A DNA stretch of 28,907 nt, from positions 1 through 28,907 of the IMG/VR virus record IMGVR_UViG_3300042483_000955. The stretch is one strand, 5' to 3'. The notes below the pieces were generated by a model, which was given only the letters and a program-made list of their open reading frames with translations, did not search any database and was not told the origin of the DNA. Positions 8,231-15,700 of the stretch are shown here, in pieces. This DNA is from a virus. Position 1 is the stretch's first letter, and every line of letters begins with the position of its first letter. A program made the position numbers and the translations under genes.

Positions 8231-9856
8231 TTATCCTTCACAGCTTGAACATGAATTTATATCTCTTGCAAATGACTGTGCTGAACTTTGACTAAATTGA
8301 TAGTATAAAGTTTTAATGCCTTCTTCATGTGCATAAAGATATAATTGGTTAATATCTTTAGCAGGCACTGAAGGGTGGATCATTAGATTCAAAGACTGAG
8401 ACTGATCAATAAACTTTTGTCTTTGGGCCGCTTGTACAACTATTTCTTTTGGACTAATTTCAACAAATGATTTAAAAACTTCTTTTGTTGGAAAATCTAA
8501 ATGCTGTACACTTCCATCGCGCTTTAAGATTCCTTCCCAAACATCTGGTGTATTTAACTCATACTTTTCAAGTTCTGCAATTAAGAACGGGTTTTTATAG
8601 ATAGTTTTTGACTTTGCCAGGTCTTTAATAAAATAATTAGATTTGATTGGCTCAATACCCATACTAACCTGCCCTAGAATAAATGAACTGCTTTTGGTTG
8701 GAGCGATTGCAATTAGTGTCGTGTTTGCATAACCAGGTCTGATTGATCGATAATCCCTTTCATCATGCAACCATTTTGATGCTATTTCACTCTTTTCTTT
8801 TAGGATTGAAAAGATTTCGTGATTTAATCCTTTCGCCTGTAATGAATCAAAAGCAATTAATTTAGATTGAAACAACGAGTGGTATCCTAAAACACCTAAT
8901 CCTAATGCTCTATGTTCGTTTGCGAATCTCCACGCCCTTTTCATACCTGGCATATTATAAGATTTTAAAACAAATTCGTCCATCACTGCGTTTAAAAACA
9001 TCGTATAAACTTCGATAGCATCAGTTTCTTTAATCTCATCCCAATGTAAAAGGTTAATAGAACCTAAGCAACATACGAATGAATTAAATGAATCTGTTGG
9101 TAATTGAATTTCACTGCATAAGTTACTTGCAGTGATATCAAGACCTAGTTCTTTATAGGGAGAATTATTATTTGAATTGTCTTTAAACATGATATACGGA
9201 AATCCAAATTCGCTACGTCTTTGAATTATTTTAGCCCAAGTTTTACGCTTAGATGAATCTCCATCTTTCATTTCCTGGATCCAATTATCGGTTACAGTAA
9301 CTCCGTATTGTAAATTTTGGATAGGATTTCCTTCAGTTCCAATATCTAAGAATTCTAAAATATCATTATGTTCTACAGGTAACCAAACTGCACATGCTCC
9401 TCTTCTAGCTTCGGATTGCTTACAAACATCTACTGTAGTGTCGTATAATCTAGCATAGTGAACAGGTCCATCTGCTCTTCCACCAGTAGAAATTATTGAT
9501 CCTCTTGATCGAATTTTCCCTAAAAATGCAGAAGTTCCTCCACCATATTTAGACATCATGCCAATTTCTCTACTTGCATTTAAGATACTATCTAAATTAT
9601 CGTCAATATTACTTCCATAACAACTTACCGGAAGTCCTTTGTCTTTTCCAAAGTTAATCCAAACTGGTGTTGATAAACTATAAAATCCTTGGCTCATGTA
9701 GTCCTCAAACTTCTTTGCAAACCCTTCGATTTTCAGGTATCTTTCTGCGGTATTAGCTACATCTTTAATTCTCTGTTCCGGAGATTCCGTAATGTAACCT
9801 CTCGAGAGGAATGTTCTGCTGTCTTCGTTAAGCCAGTAATTCTTTTCGTATATCAT
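8231..9856 (-). CDS. nrdA: Class Ia-type ribonucleotide reductase large subunit
   Basis: This 541-residue catalytic subunit reduces ribonucleoside diphosphates to deoxyribonucleotides with NrdB. Active-site residues are visible: C79 in VSCYG and C262 (or C263) in FVCCLGSINL as the redox pair, N245, C247 and E249 in ASNLCSEIQLP for the thiyl radical and substrate site, Y518-Y519 in TLYYQ for radical transfer, and C-terminal C536 and C539 for re-reduction. The protein starts just before the catalytic domain, so the N-terminal ATP-cone seen in E. coli NrdA (about 761 residues) is absent and dATP inhibition through that domain is unlikely. It lies 20 bases downstream of nrdB in the same operon. 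Confidence 0.95.
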   Translation of the reverse strand: MIYEKNYWLNEDSRTFLSRGYITESPEQRIKDVANTAERYLKIEGFAKKFEDYMSQGFYSLSTPVWINFGKDKGLPVSCYGSNIDDNLDSILNASREIGMMSKYGGGTSAFLGKIRSRGSIISTGGRADGPVHYARLYDTTVDVCKQSEARRGACAVWLPVEHNDILEFLDIGTEGNPIQNLQYGVTVTDNWIQEMKDGDSSKRKTWAKIIQRRSEFGFPYIMFKDNSNNNSPYKELGLDITASNLCSEIQLPTDSFNSFVCCLGSINLLHWDEIKETDAIEVYTMFLNAVMDEFVLKSYNMPGMKRAWRFANEHRALGLGVLGYHSLFQSKLIAFDSLQAKGLNHEIFSILKEKSEIASKWLHDERDYRSIRPGYANTTLIAIAPTKSSSFILGQVSMGIEPIKSNYFIKDLAKSKTIYKNPFLIAELEKYELNTPDVWEGILKRDGSVQHLDFPTKEVFKSFVEISPKEIVVQAAQRQKFIDQSQSLNLMIHPSVPAKDINQLYLYAHEEGIKTLYYQFSQSSAQSFARDINSCSSCEG

Positions 9857-9876
9857 GTTTATTTGTTATTTGTATT

Positions 9877-10854
9877 TTAAAATAGATCGTCTTCGGTAAT
9901 AGACTGAGATTTCTTGTTGTAATCAACTGATTTCTTGTAAAAGAAATCTCCTTCTTTGGTTGAAAGTATTTCAACATCAAACCATAAGGTTTTTTCGATT
10001 TCAGTAAAGTCGACATCAAATACAGGTTTCATGCCAATTCGCTGTAAAGAATTATTGAATCGGTTTTGAATAAATTGCTTGATTGTATTTTTTGATAAAA
10101 AGTCCAGTTCTCCATTTTCAAAAATCCAATCAAGAATTTTTTCTTCTGCTATATATGCTTTTTTACAAGCAGAATCTATCAGTTGTTCGAACTCTTCATC
10201 AAACCATTCAGGATTTTCTGTCTTTATAATATTAATCAATTCAGAACCGAAATTACCATGGATCTCTTCTTCTTTGCTTGTTGCTTCTACTACATTAGAT
10301 ATTCCTTTAAATAAATTTTTTTCTTTGTTAAAAGACATCATGATCAAGAATTGACTAAAAAGACTTACGTGTTCGATAAACAAAGAAAAAAGAAGAACTG
10401 ATTTAGTGTACATTTTATTGTCTTTACTACGAGTTCCATCTAGATATTTTGATAGGTAAGCAATTCGGTCTCTGATTGCAGGAATTTCTACAACATTTTG
10501 AAACTCATCCTCTAAACCTAAAACTCTTAATAGTTGCGCATAGGCATCTTTATGTCGAACTTCAGATTCAGCAAAAGTCATTCCAACATCGCCGATTTCA
10601 GTAATAGGCATTCTCTTATAAAGATCAGCCCAAAATGTTTTCACGTTAACTTCTATTTGAGCAATTGCTAACATAGATCTTTTTATCGCTTCACGTTCTA
10701 AATCGGAAACTTTAGTTTTAAAGTCATCGATATCAGTTGTGAAATTGAATTCTGTGTGAATCCAATATGAGTGGCGTATCGCATCTTTGTAAGCTAAAAG
10801 AGAAGGATATTCATAAGGCAAGATATTTACTCTTTTTTCGAAGATGTTATTCAT
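9877..10854 (-). CDS. nrdB: Ribonucleotide reductase small subunit (radical-generating)
   Basis: This 325-residue ferritin-like subunit makes the tyrosyl radical used by NrdA. Metal-site and radical residues are visible in FAESEVRHKDAY: E98, H101 and Y105 keep the E-x2-H-x3-Y spacing of E. coli E115-H118-Y122. The second helix pair has the FIEHVSLF glutamate and EEIH (E-x2-H). The first ligand position appears as Glu in AQIEVNVKTFW instead of the Asp of E. coli NrdB; that sequence style is common in Bacteroidota enzymes. The start at 10854 overlaps the stop of a 30-codon ORF in the structured leader. The C-terminal DDLF tail fits NrdA docking. Confidence 0.95.
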   Translation of the reverse strand: MNNIFEKRVNILPYEYPSLLAYKDAIRHSYWIHTEFNFTTDIDDFKTKVSDLEREAIKRSMLAIAQIEVNVKTFWADLYKRMPITEIGDVGMTFAESEVRHKDAYAQLLRVLGLEDEFQNVVEIPAIRDRIAYLSKYLDGTRSKDNKMYTKSVLLFSLFIEHVSLFSQFLIMMSFNKEKNLFKGISNVVEATSKEEEIHGNFGSELINIIKTENPEWFDEEFEQLIDSACKKAYIAEEKILDWIFENGELDFLSKNTIKQFIQNRFNNSLQRIGMKPVFDVDFTEIEKTLWFDVEILSTKEGDFFYKKSVDYNKKSQSITEDDLF

Positions 10855-10877
10855 TGATTATTAATTTTTTTGTATGG

Positions 10878-10905
10878 AAAAAGTCCTATTTCTTTCGAAA
10901 AGGAC
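10878..10905 (-). terminator. Terminator or attenuator hairpin just upstream of nrdB
   Basis: On the minus strand GTCCTTTTC, loop GAAA, then GAAATAGGAC form a roughly 9-bp stem with one bulge, closed by a C-GAAA-G tetraloop and followed by five T residues. It lies 24 bases upstream of the nrdB ATG, and downstream of both the polymerase N-half gene and the AATATATAGA motif. It could terminate the upstream transcript or act as an attenuator for nrdB. Confidence 0.6.
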
Positions 10906-10936
10906 AAAGATAGTCTTTGATATGTGGTTACACATA
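10905..10936 (-). promoter_or_regulatory. Two further stem-loops in the nrdB leader
   Basis: Two perfect 6-bp inverted repeats sit back to back upstream of the terminator hairpin: CAAAGA/TCTTTG with a 3-base loop (10905-10919) and TATGTG/CACATA with a 4-base loop (10921-10936). With the terminator they make three consecutive stem-loops within about 55 bases. They may form a structured leader RNA or protein-binding sites. The TATCTTTG at 10905-10912 also fits a Bacteroidota -7 element (TAnnTTTG), but no matching -33 element was seen. Confidence 0.4.
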
Positions 10937-10949
10937 GCTTCATAGTTGT

Positions 10950-10959
10950 TCTATATATT
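10950..10959 (-). promoter_or_regulatory. AATATATAGA promoter-like motif upstream of nrdB
   Basis: This is one of four exact copies of AATATATAGA (minus strand) found near gene starts in this window, here in the 130-base gap between the polymerase N-half gene and nrdB, 95 bases upstream of the nrdB ATG. It resembles a phage -10/late-type element in composition (compare T4 TATAAATA). Confidence 0.45.
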
Positions 10960-10984
10960 TTGGACGATCTTGTTAGAAGCTAAA

Positions 10985-12397
10985 TCAGATCTCATTTTTC
11001 AATTTTTCAATTTCTTTTTTAAGCCCGTCTGCTTCGATTTGAAGCTCTTTAGATTTAGCTTTATAGACCTTTCTATTTGTATAGAGCTCAGTCAAAATGT
11101 TCTTTAAAATTGAATCTTCTTTATAATAGACCGCACCTGTGACTGAAACTATTTTATCAGGACTCTTTTCTTTCTGGGCAAGAACTGGATCTATCTTATG
11201 TATGAAAGATTCAGGACTGATATTAATCTGTCTCATGATAGAAGGATATAGAGATGCAAAGTCAAAACATGCAACAGCTCGGTGCATTCCTACAATAGGA
11301 GCTTTTACATAAGCTCCTGCATATTGAGCATCTTTCTTTGAATCGCCTGAAAAATCTCTAGCCATGACCTTGCCCTGTTCCAAGAATTTTCTGCAAAGCA
11401 TTGATTCAGTTACGGCTACTGGACTTGCTGCTTTGTATATACCGATACGACACATCGTTGCTATAGTTAATGCAATGTCCATAGTCTTGAGTTTCTGGTG
11501 GATAAGATATACGAGACATGTATCGACAACGTTATAATAAACGTATTTAGTATATTCTTTCTCGTAAAGATCCTGTATCGTACCGTTGTATTTGATTTTC
11601 TTTAGTCCTACTACGGATTCAGCAGTTGAATCGAGTGTAAAATTCTCCTTGATAAAATCTGAACGATCCCATTTTCTGTATAGTTCTAGATAATCCATCA
11701 TTCCTACATGAAGAGGAAGATTCTCTTTACCCCAGAGTTCTCCCACAGGACTTGATATCGCCGGATCTATTGCGAGCTTAGAAGCCCTGTTGACCAAATA
11801 TTTCCAATCGAAATTGATAAAGTTCCAACCTGTGACCATTGGAAACTTAGATACGAAAGACTTAAAAAATGTATAGAGAAGATCATATTCTGACTCAAAC
11901 TTTTTATAGACGAAACTGAATCGAGTTCCAGTATCTTTAAAATATTCGTCTACATCTTTTTGAATTTTTGATTGTTGATCCTGTGCAAGCTCTCCAGTTG
12001 CTAAAACTATAACCTGAGCATTTGGTGTTACGATAGCTATTGTTGTTACGGGTGTATCAGCTCTTTCTGCTTCCGGAAATCCATCTTTAACCTCAACTTC
12101 AATATCAACAAAATAGGTTTTAGGTAAATTGTATCCGAATATTTCTTCGGTTTCTTCAAAAGAGAGTTCATCTATAAATTGGATGAGAGAATATTTGTCC
12201 AGTCCTCTACCTGCTACTCTTTTTACCGGACGGCCATCCCAATTAGTGAATTTATCAGATTTGTTCTTATCCCTCCCTTCGCAAACTTCCCAATTAGCAA
12301 CCTGATCTACTCTATATTTTTTATAGTTGGTATTTCCTTCTTTGTCATAATACGATATTGTAAGGTTCGCGCCTCTTTGTTGTACGTCAAGTAGCAT
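10985..12397 (-). CDS. 43A: Split family B DNA polymerase, N-terminal half (exonuclease and motif A)
   Basis: This 470-residue protein is the N-terminal part of a T4 gp43-type polymerase. Exonuclease motifs are Exo I YFVDIEVE (D98, E100), Exo II TGWNFINFD (D197) and Exo III YYNVVDT (D292), each aligning by eye with T4 (FDIEVT, TGWNIEGFD, SYNIID). Motif A is FDFASLYPSIMRQINISPE with catalytic D379, nearly the T4 FDLTSLYPSIIRQVNISPE. It ends in a highly charged helix (about residues 441-470), the first half of the fingers, and then stops. Motifs B and C are on 5956-7104, five genes away. Combined length (852) is near T4 gp43 (898). The break therefore falls at the fingers tip, and the two chains must assemble to give one active site. 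Confidence 0.93.
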   Translation of the reverse strand: MLLDVQQRGANLTISYYDKEGNTNYKKYRVDQVANWEVCEGRDKNKSDKFTNWDGRPVKRVAGRGLDKYSLIQFIDELSFEETEEIFGYNLPKTYFVDIEVEVKDGFPEAERADTPVTTIAIVTPNAQVIVLATGELAQDQQSKIQKDVDEYFKDTGTRFSFVYKKFESEYDLLYTFFKSFVSKFPMVTGWNFINFDWKYLVNRASKLAIDPAISSPVGELWGKENLPLHVGMMDYLELYRKWDRSDFIKENFTLDSTAESVVGLKKIKYNGTIQDLYEKEYTKYVYYNVVDTCLVYLIHQKLKTMDIALTIATMCRIGIYKAASPVAVTESMLCRKFLEQGKVMARDFSGDSKKDAQYAGAYVKAPIVGMHRAVACFDFASLYPSIMRQINISPESFIHKIDPVLAQKEKSPDKIVSVTGAVYYKEDSILKNILTELYTNRKVYKAKSKELQIEADGLKKEIEKLKNEI

Positions 12398-12433
12398 ATT
12401 TTTATTTTATCTCTCGTCCTCAAAATGTTTCTC

Positions 12434-12901
12434 TTAATATCCTCTTTTTTGTCTCTCTCTATTCTCCTTATTCTTGCTCATGTACATGTTATACATTTCT
12501 TGAGAAGTCATTCCGATAGAAGTTGCGTAGTTCATGAAAAAATGAAGCATGTCAACTATTTCAAACTTACATTCCAACTGATCTGATTCTGAAAGATCTG
12601 AGAATTTCTTGTCTGTAAAAGATGAATAGTCTTTTTTCCATCTTTTCCAAATGGCATTTCCGGAGCCGTCTTTGATTCCACCTAGAGCATCAGTAGCTTC
12701 ATGAACTTCATCAATCAATGCGTGAGTGTTCATGTGCCAAAAATTCATAATGTCTCGTAAGCTCATATTTTCAAAATCGTAACCGTATACATTTTTTTGT
12801 GTATCAGTTTGAAGATTGAGAACATCACCTAGAGTGTCTTTTGATTGACTGTACAAGTCTTCTATTTCTAATTGAGAACAGCTGTTGTCTATGTTTGCCA
12901 T
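12434..12901 (-). CDS. All-alpha dUTPase-like NTP pyrophosphohydrolase
   Basis: This 155-residue protein has the paired metal-binding motifs of all-alpha NTP pyrophosphatases (dimeric dUTPase/MazG clan): LIDEVHEAT with E65 and E68, and FEIVDMLHFF with E114 and D117. The C-terminal segment MSKNKENRERQKRGY resembles the conserved tail of the dUTPase_2 family. The likely reaction is dUTP to dUMP plus pyrophosphate, keeping uracil out of phage DNA and feeding thymidylate synthesis. It lies upstream of the polymerase N-half gene and RNR genes, which fits nucleotide supply. Nucleotide specificity cannot be fixed from sequence; a MazG-like enzyme is the alternative. Confidence 0.7.
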   Translation of the reverse strand: MANIDNSCSQLEIEDLYSQSKDTLGDVLNLQTDTQKNVYGYDFENMSLRDIMNFWHMNTHALIDEVHEATDALGGIKDGSGNAIWKRWKKDYSSFTDKKFSDLSESDQLECKFEIVDMLHFFMNYATSIGMTSQEMYNMYMSKNKENRERQKRGY

Positions 12902-12921
12902 CTATAATTTATTTGTGAATA

Positions 12922-12932
12922 TTATAGATGAA
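12922..12932 (-). promoter_or_regulatory. TTCATCTATAA promoter-like motif upstream of the dUTPase gene
   Basis: The minus-strand string TTCATCTATAA lies 20 bases upstream of the dUTPase start, and continues as TATAATATT, containing a consensus-like TATAAT. An identical 11-base string lies 21 bases upstream of the gp41 helicase start (4377-4387). The pair suggests an early or middle promoter element. Confidence 0.35.
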
Positions 12933-12952
12933 GTTGTCAATTGGTTTCAAAG

Positions 12953-12983
12953 AAAAAGAGGACTCTTTTGAAGTCCTCTTTTT
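12953..12983 (-). terminator. Strong bidirectional terminator hairpin
   Basis: A perfect 12-bp stem, AAAAAGAGGACT / AGTCCTCTTTTT, with a 7-base loop has a T tract on both strands. It sits in the 104-base gap between the stop of the DUF3008-containing gene and the dUTPase start, so on the minus strand it ends the leader-protein operon. Confidence 0.9.
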
Positions 12984-13005
12984 CTTAAGATTTATATGAT
13001 AATTC

Positions 13006-13893
13006 TTACACAAGTTTCTTGAGATCCTTGTTAGCGTCATCGATAGTCTTGCTCTCTTTCTTAAAGACTCCGAGAAGCTTGTTGATGGCTCCTTTGATGG
13101 CAGATTTGATCTTATCGAAAAGAGAAGCTTCAGCTACAACTTTATCAATTGAGAAGCTATGTTTTACCTGAGTTACTTTCTTGCTTGCTTCTAGTGCTTC
13201 TTCAAGAACTCTCTTCGTTGCAGCGTTTACTTTACCTAGAGCATTTTCGAAAGCAGTCTTATAAGATGCATCTTTTCTTTCGCCACCGAAACGAGATACC
13301 TTAATAAGATATTCTTCGGTCTCTGCTAGCTTATCTCCAACTTCTTTCATGCCATCAATCATTGGCTTAACATCACCTTCGAATTGCTTAAATTGAAGTT
13401 TTTTCTCTTCTAATTCAGCTTCGAGTTTTTTGATTTGTTCTTGTAATTCGTAAAATGTCCCAATTTGGGCTTTTACTCCTGGGTCTTCTATGAAAGCTTC
13501 AAAAAGAAACTCTTCAAACATTTTTACTAAAACCACTTTTTTCTTTTTATTTTTCTTTGTTAGCGCTGATGAAGCCGGAATATCTCCAGACCCTACTTTT
13601 TGACTTGGAAACTGATTCATGGTCCCAGGATCACCAGGAAATGTTACAGGGCCCATGCCATTAACATTAGCAGGTGTAGCAGCTGAACCTTCGTCTGCTT
13701 TTTTAACTCTATCAGGCAAACCTTTGTGTTTAGTAGAAGCAAAATCTTTGAGTTGCTTTTGAGTCATTCCTTGTGCAAGATCTTCAATTTCTTTTCTATA
13801 TTCTGGATCGATATCACCAGGTTCAGTAACTCCTTTTTTAAGAGAGTATGCTTGAGCCATGAGTCTTTGTTGTGCTTTTGATGTGCTTGGCAT
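13006..13893 (-). CDS. DUF3008-like domain joined to a capsid-leader-like coiled-coil protein
   Basis: This 295-residue protein has two parts. Residues 1-65 match small phage/bacterial DUF3008-type proteins: an MPSTSKAQQRLMAQAY start, then KDFASTKHKGLP. After a low-complexity Pro/Gly/Ser linker comes a lysine run and VKMFEEFLFEAF (residues 123-134), which resembles the N-terminal leader of the neighbouring head-interior candidates and contains an L-F-E|A site at E132. The rest is helical with a coiled coil (about 148-200) and a basic C-terminus. The internal Met125 at 13521 has an A-rich upstream context (AGTAAAA), so a second translation start is possible. It is the last gene before a strong terminator. 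Confidence 0.6.
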   Translation of the reverse strand: MPSTSKAQQRLMAQAYSLKKGVTEPGDIDPEYRKEIEDLAQGMTQKQLKDFASTKHKGLPDRVKKADEGSAATPANVNGMGPVTFPGDPGTMNQFPSQKVGSGDIPASSALTKKNKKKKVVLVKMFEEFLFEAFIEDPGVKAQIGTFYELQEQIKKLEAELEEKKLQFKQFEGDVKPMIDGMKEVGDKLAETEEYLIKVSRFGGERKDASYKTAFENALGKVNAATKRVLEEALEASKKVTQVKHSFSIDKVVAEASLFDKIKSAIKGAINKLLGVFKKESKTIDDANKDLKKLV

Positions 13894-13902
13894 AGTATAA
13901 TT

Positions 13903-14436
13903 TTATTCCGGTTTGCCTACTAATACTTTTGTATGAGTATGACCTGCTATTTTTCTATCATAGCTACCGTCTGAATTGTATTTAAGTTCTTTGTTGATGA
14001 TTGAGCGTATTAACTTCTCATCTTTAATATATGCAATGCCTAATTTCTGTGAAAGATCTTTGTCTAATTCAGCATAAAACCCTCCAGTTTTCATGAGATC
14101 TGTAAGTTTTCTCATTACTTCTTTCTTTGCATCTGAAGAACCGTCCTGTCCGATGATAGTGATCTTTATTCCGCTTTTAGTAAACTTTCCACCAAAAACA
14201 ACATCAGCTTCTGGATCTTGATCAATGTCTTTCAGAACCCAATATGAAATGTCGCTATTTTTGAGATCATCTGCTTTCTTGATTTCAGCATTGCCTCCTT
14301 TGTTCGCGTATGCAGTCTGAATCAAACTAAAGATTTCAGAAGAATAATTCATTGCATTTCGAATTGGAATTTCAATGAATTTATTCTTTGGATAATCATC
14401 AGCAAACTCTTCAAATAGTTTTACGTATTTAGGCAT
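13903..14436 (-). CDS. Leader-bearing phage protein of unknown function
   Basis: I place the start at the ATG at 14436 rather than 14469. This gives an N-terminus MPKYVKLFEEFADD that matches the leader of the neighbouring genes, removes the overlap with the upstream gene (stop at 14441), and has an A-rich context (TTTAACAAA). The protein is then 177 residues. It ends with IAGHTHTKVLVGKPE, a tail I recall in uncharacterised proteins of other marine T4-like phages, where a GHKHKK-type motif precedes GKP; this is recollection, not a search result. No clear L-x-E|A site ends the leader, so whether it is processed is doubtful. The leader suggests head localisation, by inference. Confidence 0.55.
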   Translation of the reverse strand: MPKYVKLFEEFADDYPKNKFIEIPIRNAMNYSSEIFSLIQTAYANKGGNAEIKKADDLKNSDISYWVLKDIDQDPEADVVFGGKFTKSGIKITIIGQDGSSDAKKEVMRKLTDLMKTGGFYAELDKDLSQKLGIAYIKDEKLIRSIINKELKYNSDGSYDRKIAGHTHTKVLVGKPE

Positions 14437-14440
14437 TTTG

Positions 14441-15700
14441 TTAAATAGCTTTTTTGCTGCCTGAAACAAGTTCAGCGTTTTTCTTTAACCATGCTAAAGC
14501 TTTACCTGCAGAATATTTTAGCATTCCTTTGAAAGTATTAGCTAAATCTTCTACGTTACCGCCTGATTTTGCTTGATAACCATAAACTGTTCCGTTGATG
14601 CTCACATAGAAAAAATCTTTAGTGACGTCTAGAGGATCTACGATGAGGTTCTCATCAATTTCAAAATCTCCGAATATTTCAACTCTTGATTCATTGAGTT
14701 GAAGATCAATTGCTTTGATCTTTTTGATCATTGCATTAACATCATCTTTTTTCCAGTTTCCGTAGATAGGTTCTTTAACTGCGTTGCCAATTGCGTGATT
14801 TACGATATTTCCATTATCGTATAAATTGTAACTACCACCTGCATATTCTTCACCATCAAGATCTAGGTCAAAAGAATCTTCATCAACTGACTTCTTATTA
14901 ACAGTGCATTTAACACCTTCTACTTTAGAAATAGCATCTGCAACTTTTTGAGCTATCTTAAGAGTCTCTTCTTTTGTAAGACCTGCACGGTTACCAAATT
15001 GAGATGCTTCATTAATTGAATTGACGATAGTAGAACCGATCTTAGAAAGAGAATAGAATTTAGCTCCGTCCTCTTCTTCTATTTTGAAGTAGTGGCTATT
15101 TCTTTGGACCCATTTAGAGGGTGCACCTGATTTAGATACTGCATCCATGAAATCAGATTCGCTAATTTTGCCGCTCTTCAAGAGTTCTAAAATCTTGTTT
15201 CTAACTGGTGCGTTGCTATATACATGTTTGATAGCTATACGACCTTCATGGAGATCTTCAGTTTCTCCGTCTTGAGCCATTTGTGCAGCTTGATGATATA
15301 GAGACGTTGGTAGATCGTACCCAGCTTTACTGGCTACCGCACGAGCTTTATTATAATCATTTGGTAATGCACCACCAAAAAAATCTAACACTGAAAAAGC
15401 ATCTGAAAATTTCTTAGATTCGTTGATAGATTCTGCAACTTTAGTTTCCCAGTATTTTTTTAATTTTTCAAATTCAGATTTACCCATATTTGATGTCATG
15501 AAATCTATGACGTCATCATATTCATCCTTTTCATCGGAATAGAATCCAGGTGTATCGATGTAATCTCTACCCATGATTTTCTTGATTTGAGATTCTCCCA
15601 TTCCATCAATTTCTTCCAAGAATTTTTCGAAATCTTTGGTATTCTTAAAGCCTTCATTTAGACTTTCGACGAATTGTTCGAAAAGTTTTACGTGTTTCAT
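14441..15700 (-). CDS. Putative capsid-targeted internal polyprotein with five protease-like sites
   Basis: This 419-residue protein begins MKHVKLFEQFVESLNE|G, like T4 internal-protein leaders (MKTYQEFIAE|A) removed by the gp21 prohead protease. The same kind of site recurs: LNE16|G, INE94|S, LHE152|G, INE231|A and LNE337|S. Cutting at all five would release the leader and five modules of 78, 58, 79, 106 and 82 residues. No enzyme motif is visible. Module 3 starts GRIAIKHV and resembles the GVVSIKGG and GMVQIAGK modules of the protein at 24630-25511. It sits in a run of leader genes (15700-13006). Function of the modules is unknown; head packaging and processing are inferred from site pattern and family knowledge of T4. 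Confidence 0.6.
   Translation of the reverse strand: MKHVKLFEQFVESLNEGFKNTKDFEKFLEEIDGMGESQIKKIMGRDYIDTPGFYSDEKDEYDDVIDFMTSNMGKSEFEKLKKYWETKVAESINESKKFSDAFSVLDFFGGALPNDYNKARAVASKAGYDLPTSLYHQAAQMAQDGETEDLHEGRIAIKHVYSNAPVRNKILELLKSGKISESDFMDAVSKSGAPSKWVQRNSHYFKIEEEDGAKFYSLSKIGSTIVNSINEASQFGNRAGLTKEETLKIAQKVADAISKVEGVKCTVNKKSVDEDSFDLDLDGEEYAGGSYNLYDNGNIVNHAIGNAVKEPIYGNWKKDDVNAMIKKIKAIDLQLNESRVEIFGDFEIDENLIVDPLDVTKDFFYVSINGTVYGYQAKSGGNVEDLANTFKGMLKYSAGKALAWLKKNAELVSGSKKAI

Larger units (their letters stand above)
10851..10943 (-). other. Possible 30-codon leader ORF overlapping the nrdB start
   Basis: An ATG at 10943 opens a 30-codon frame (starting MKLCVTTYQRLSLSFS) that ends with TGA at 10851-10853, overlapping the nrdB ATG as ATGA. 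Its start lies only 6 bases downstream of the AATATATAGA motif at 10950-10959, so a transcript from there could be almost leaderless. It covers all three leader stem-loops. The ORF is short and could be chance; conservation in relatives would decide. Confidence 0.25.

Noticed and set aside
10985-12397. Frameshift or sequencing error explaining the split polymerase
   Set aside because: The halves are about 3.9 kb apart with intact genes between them, and each has its own start and stop.
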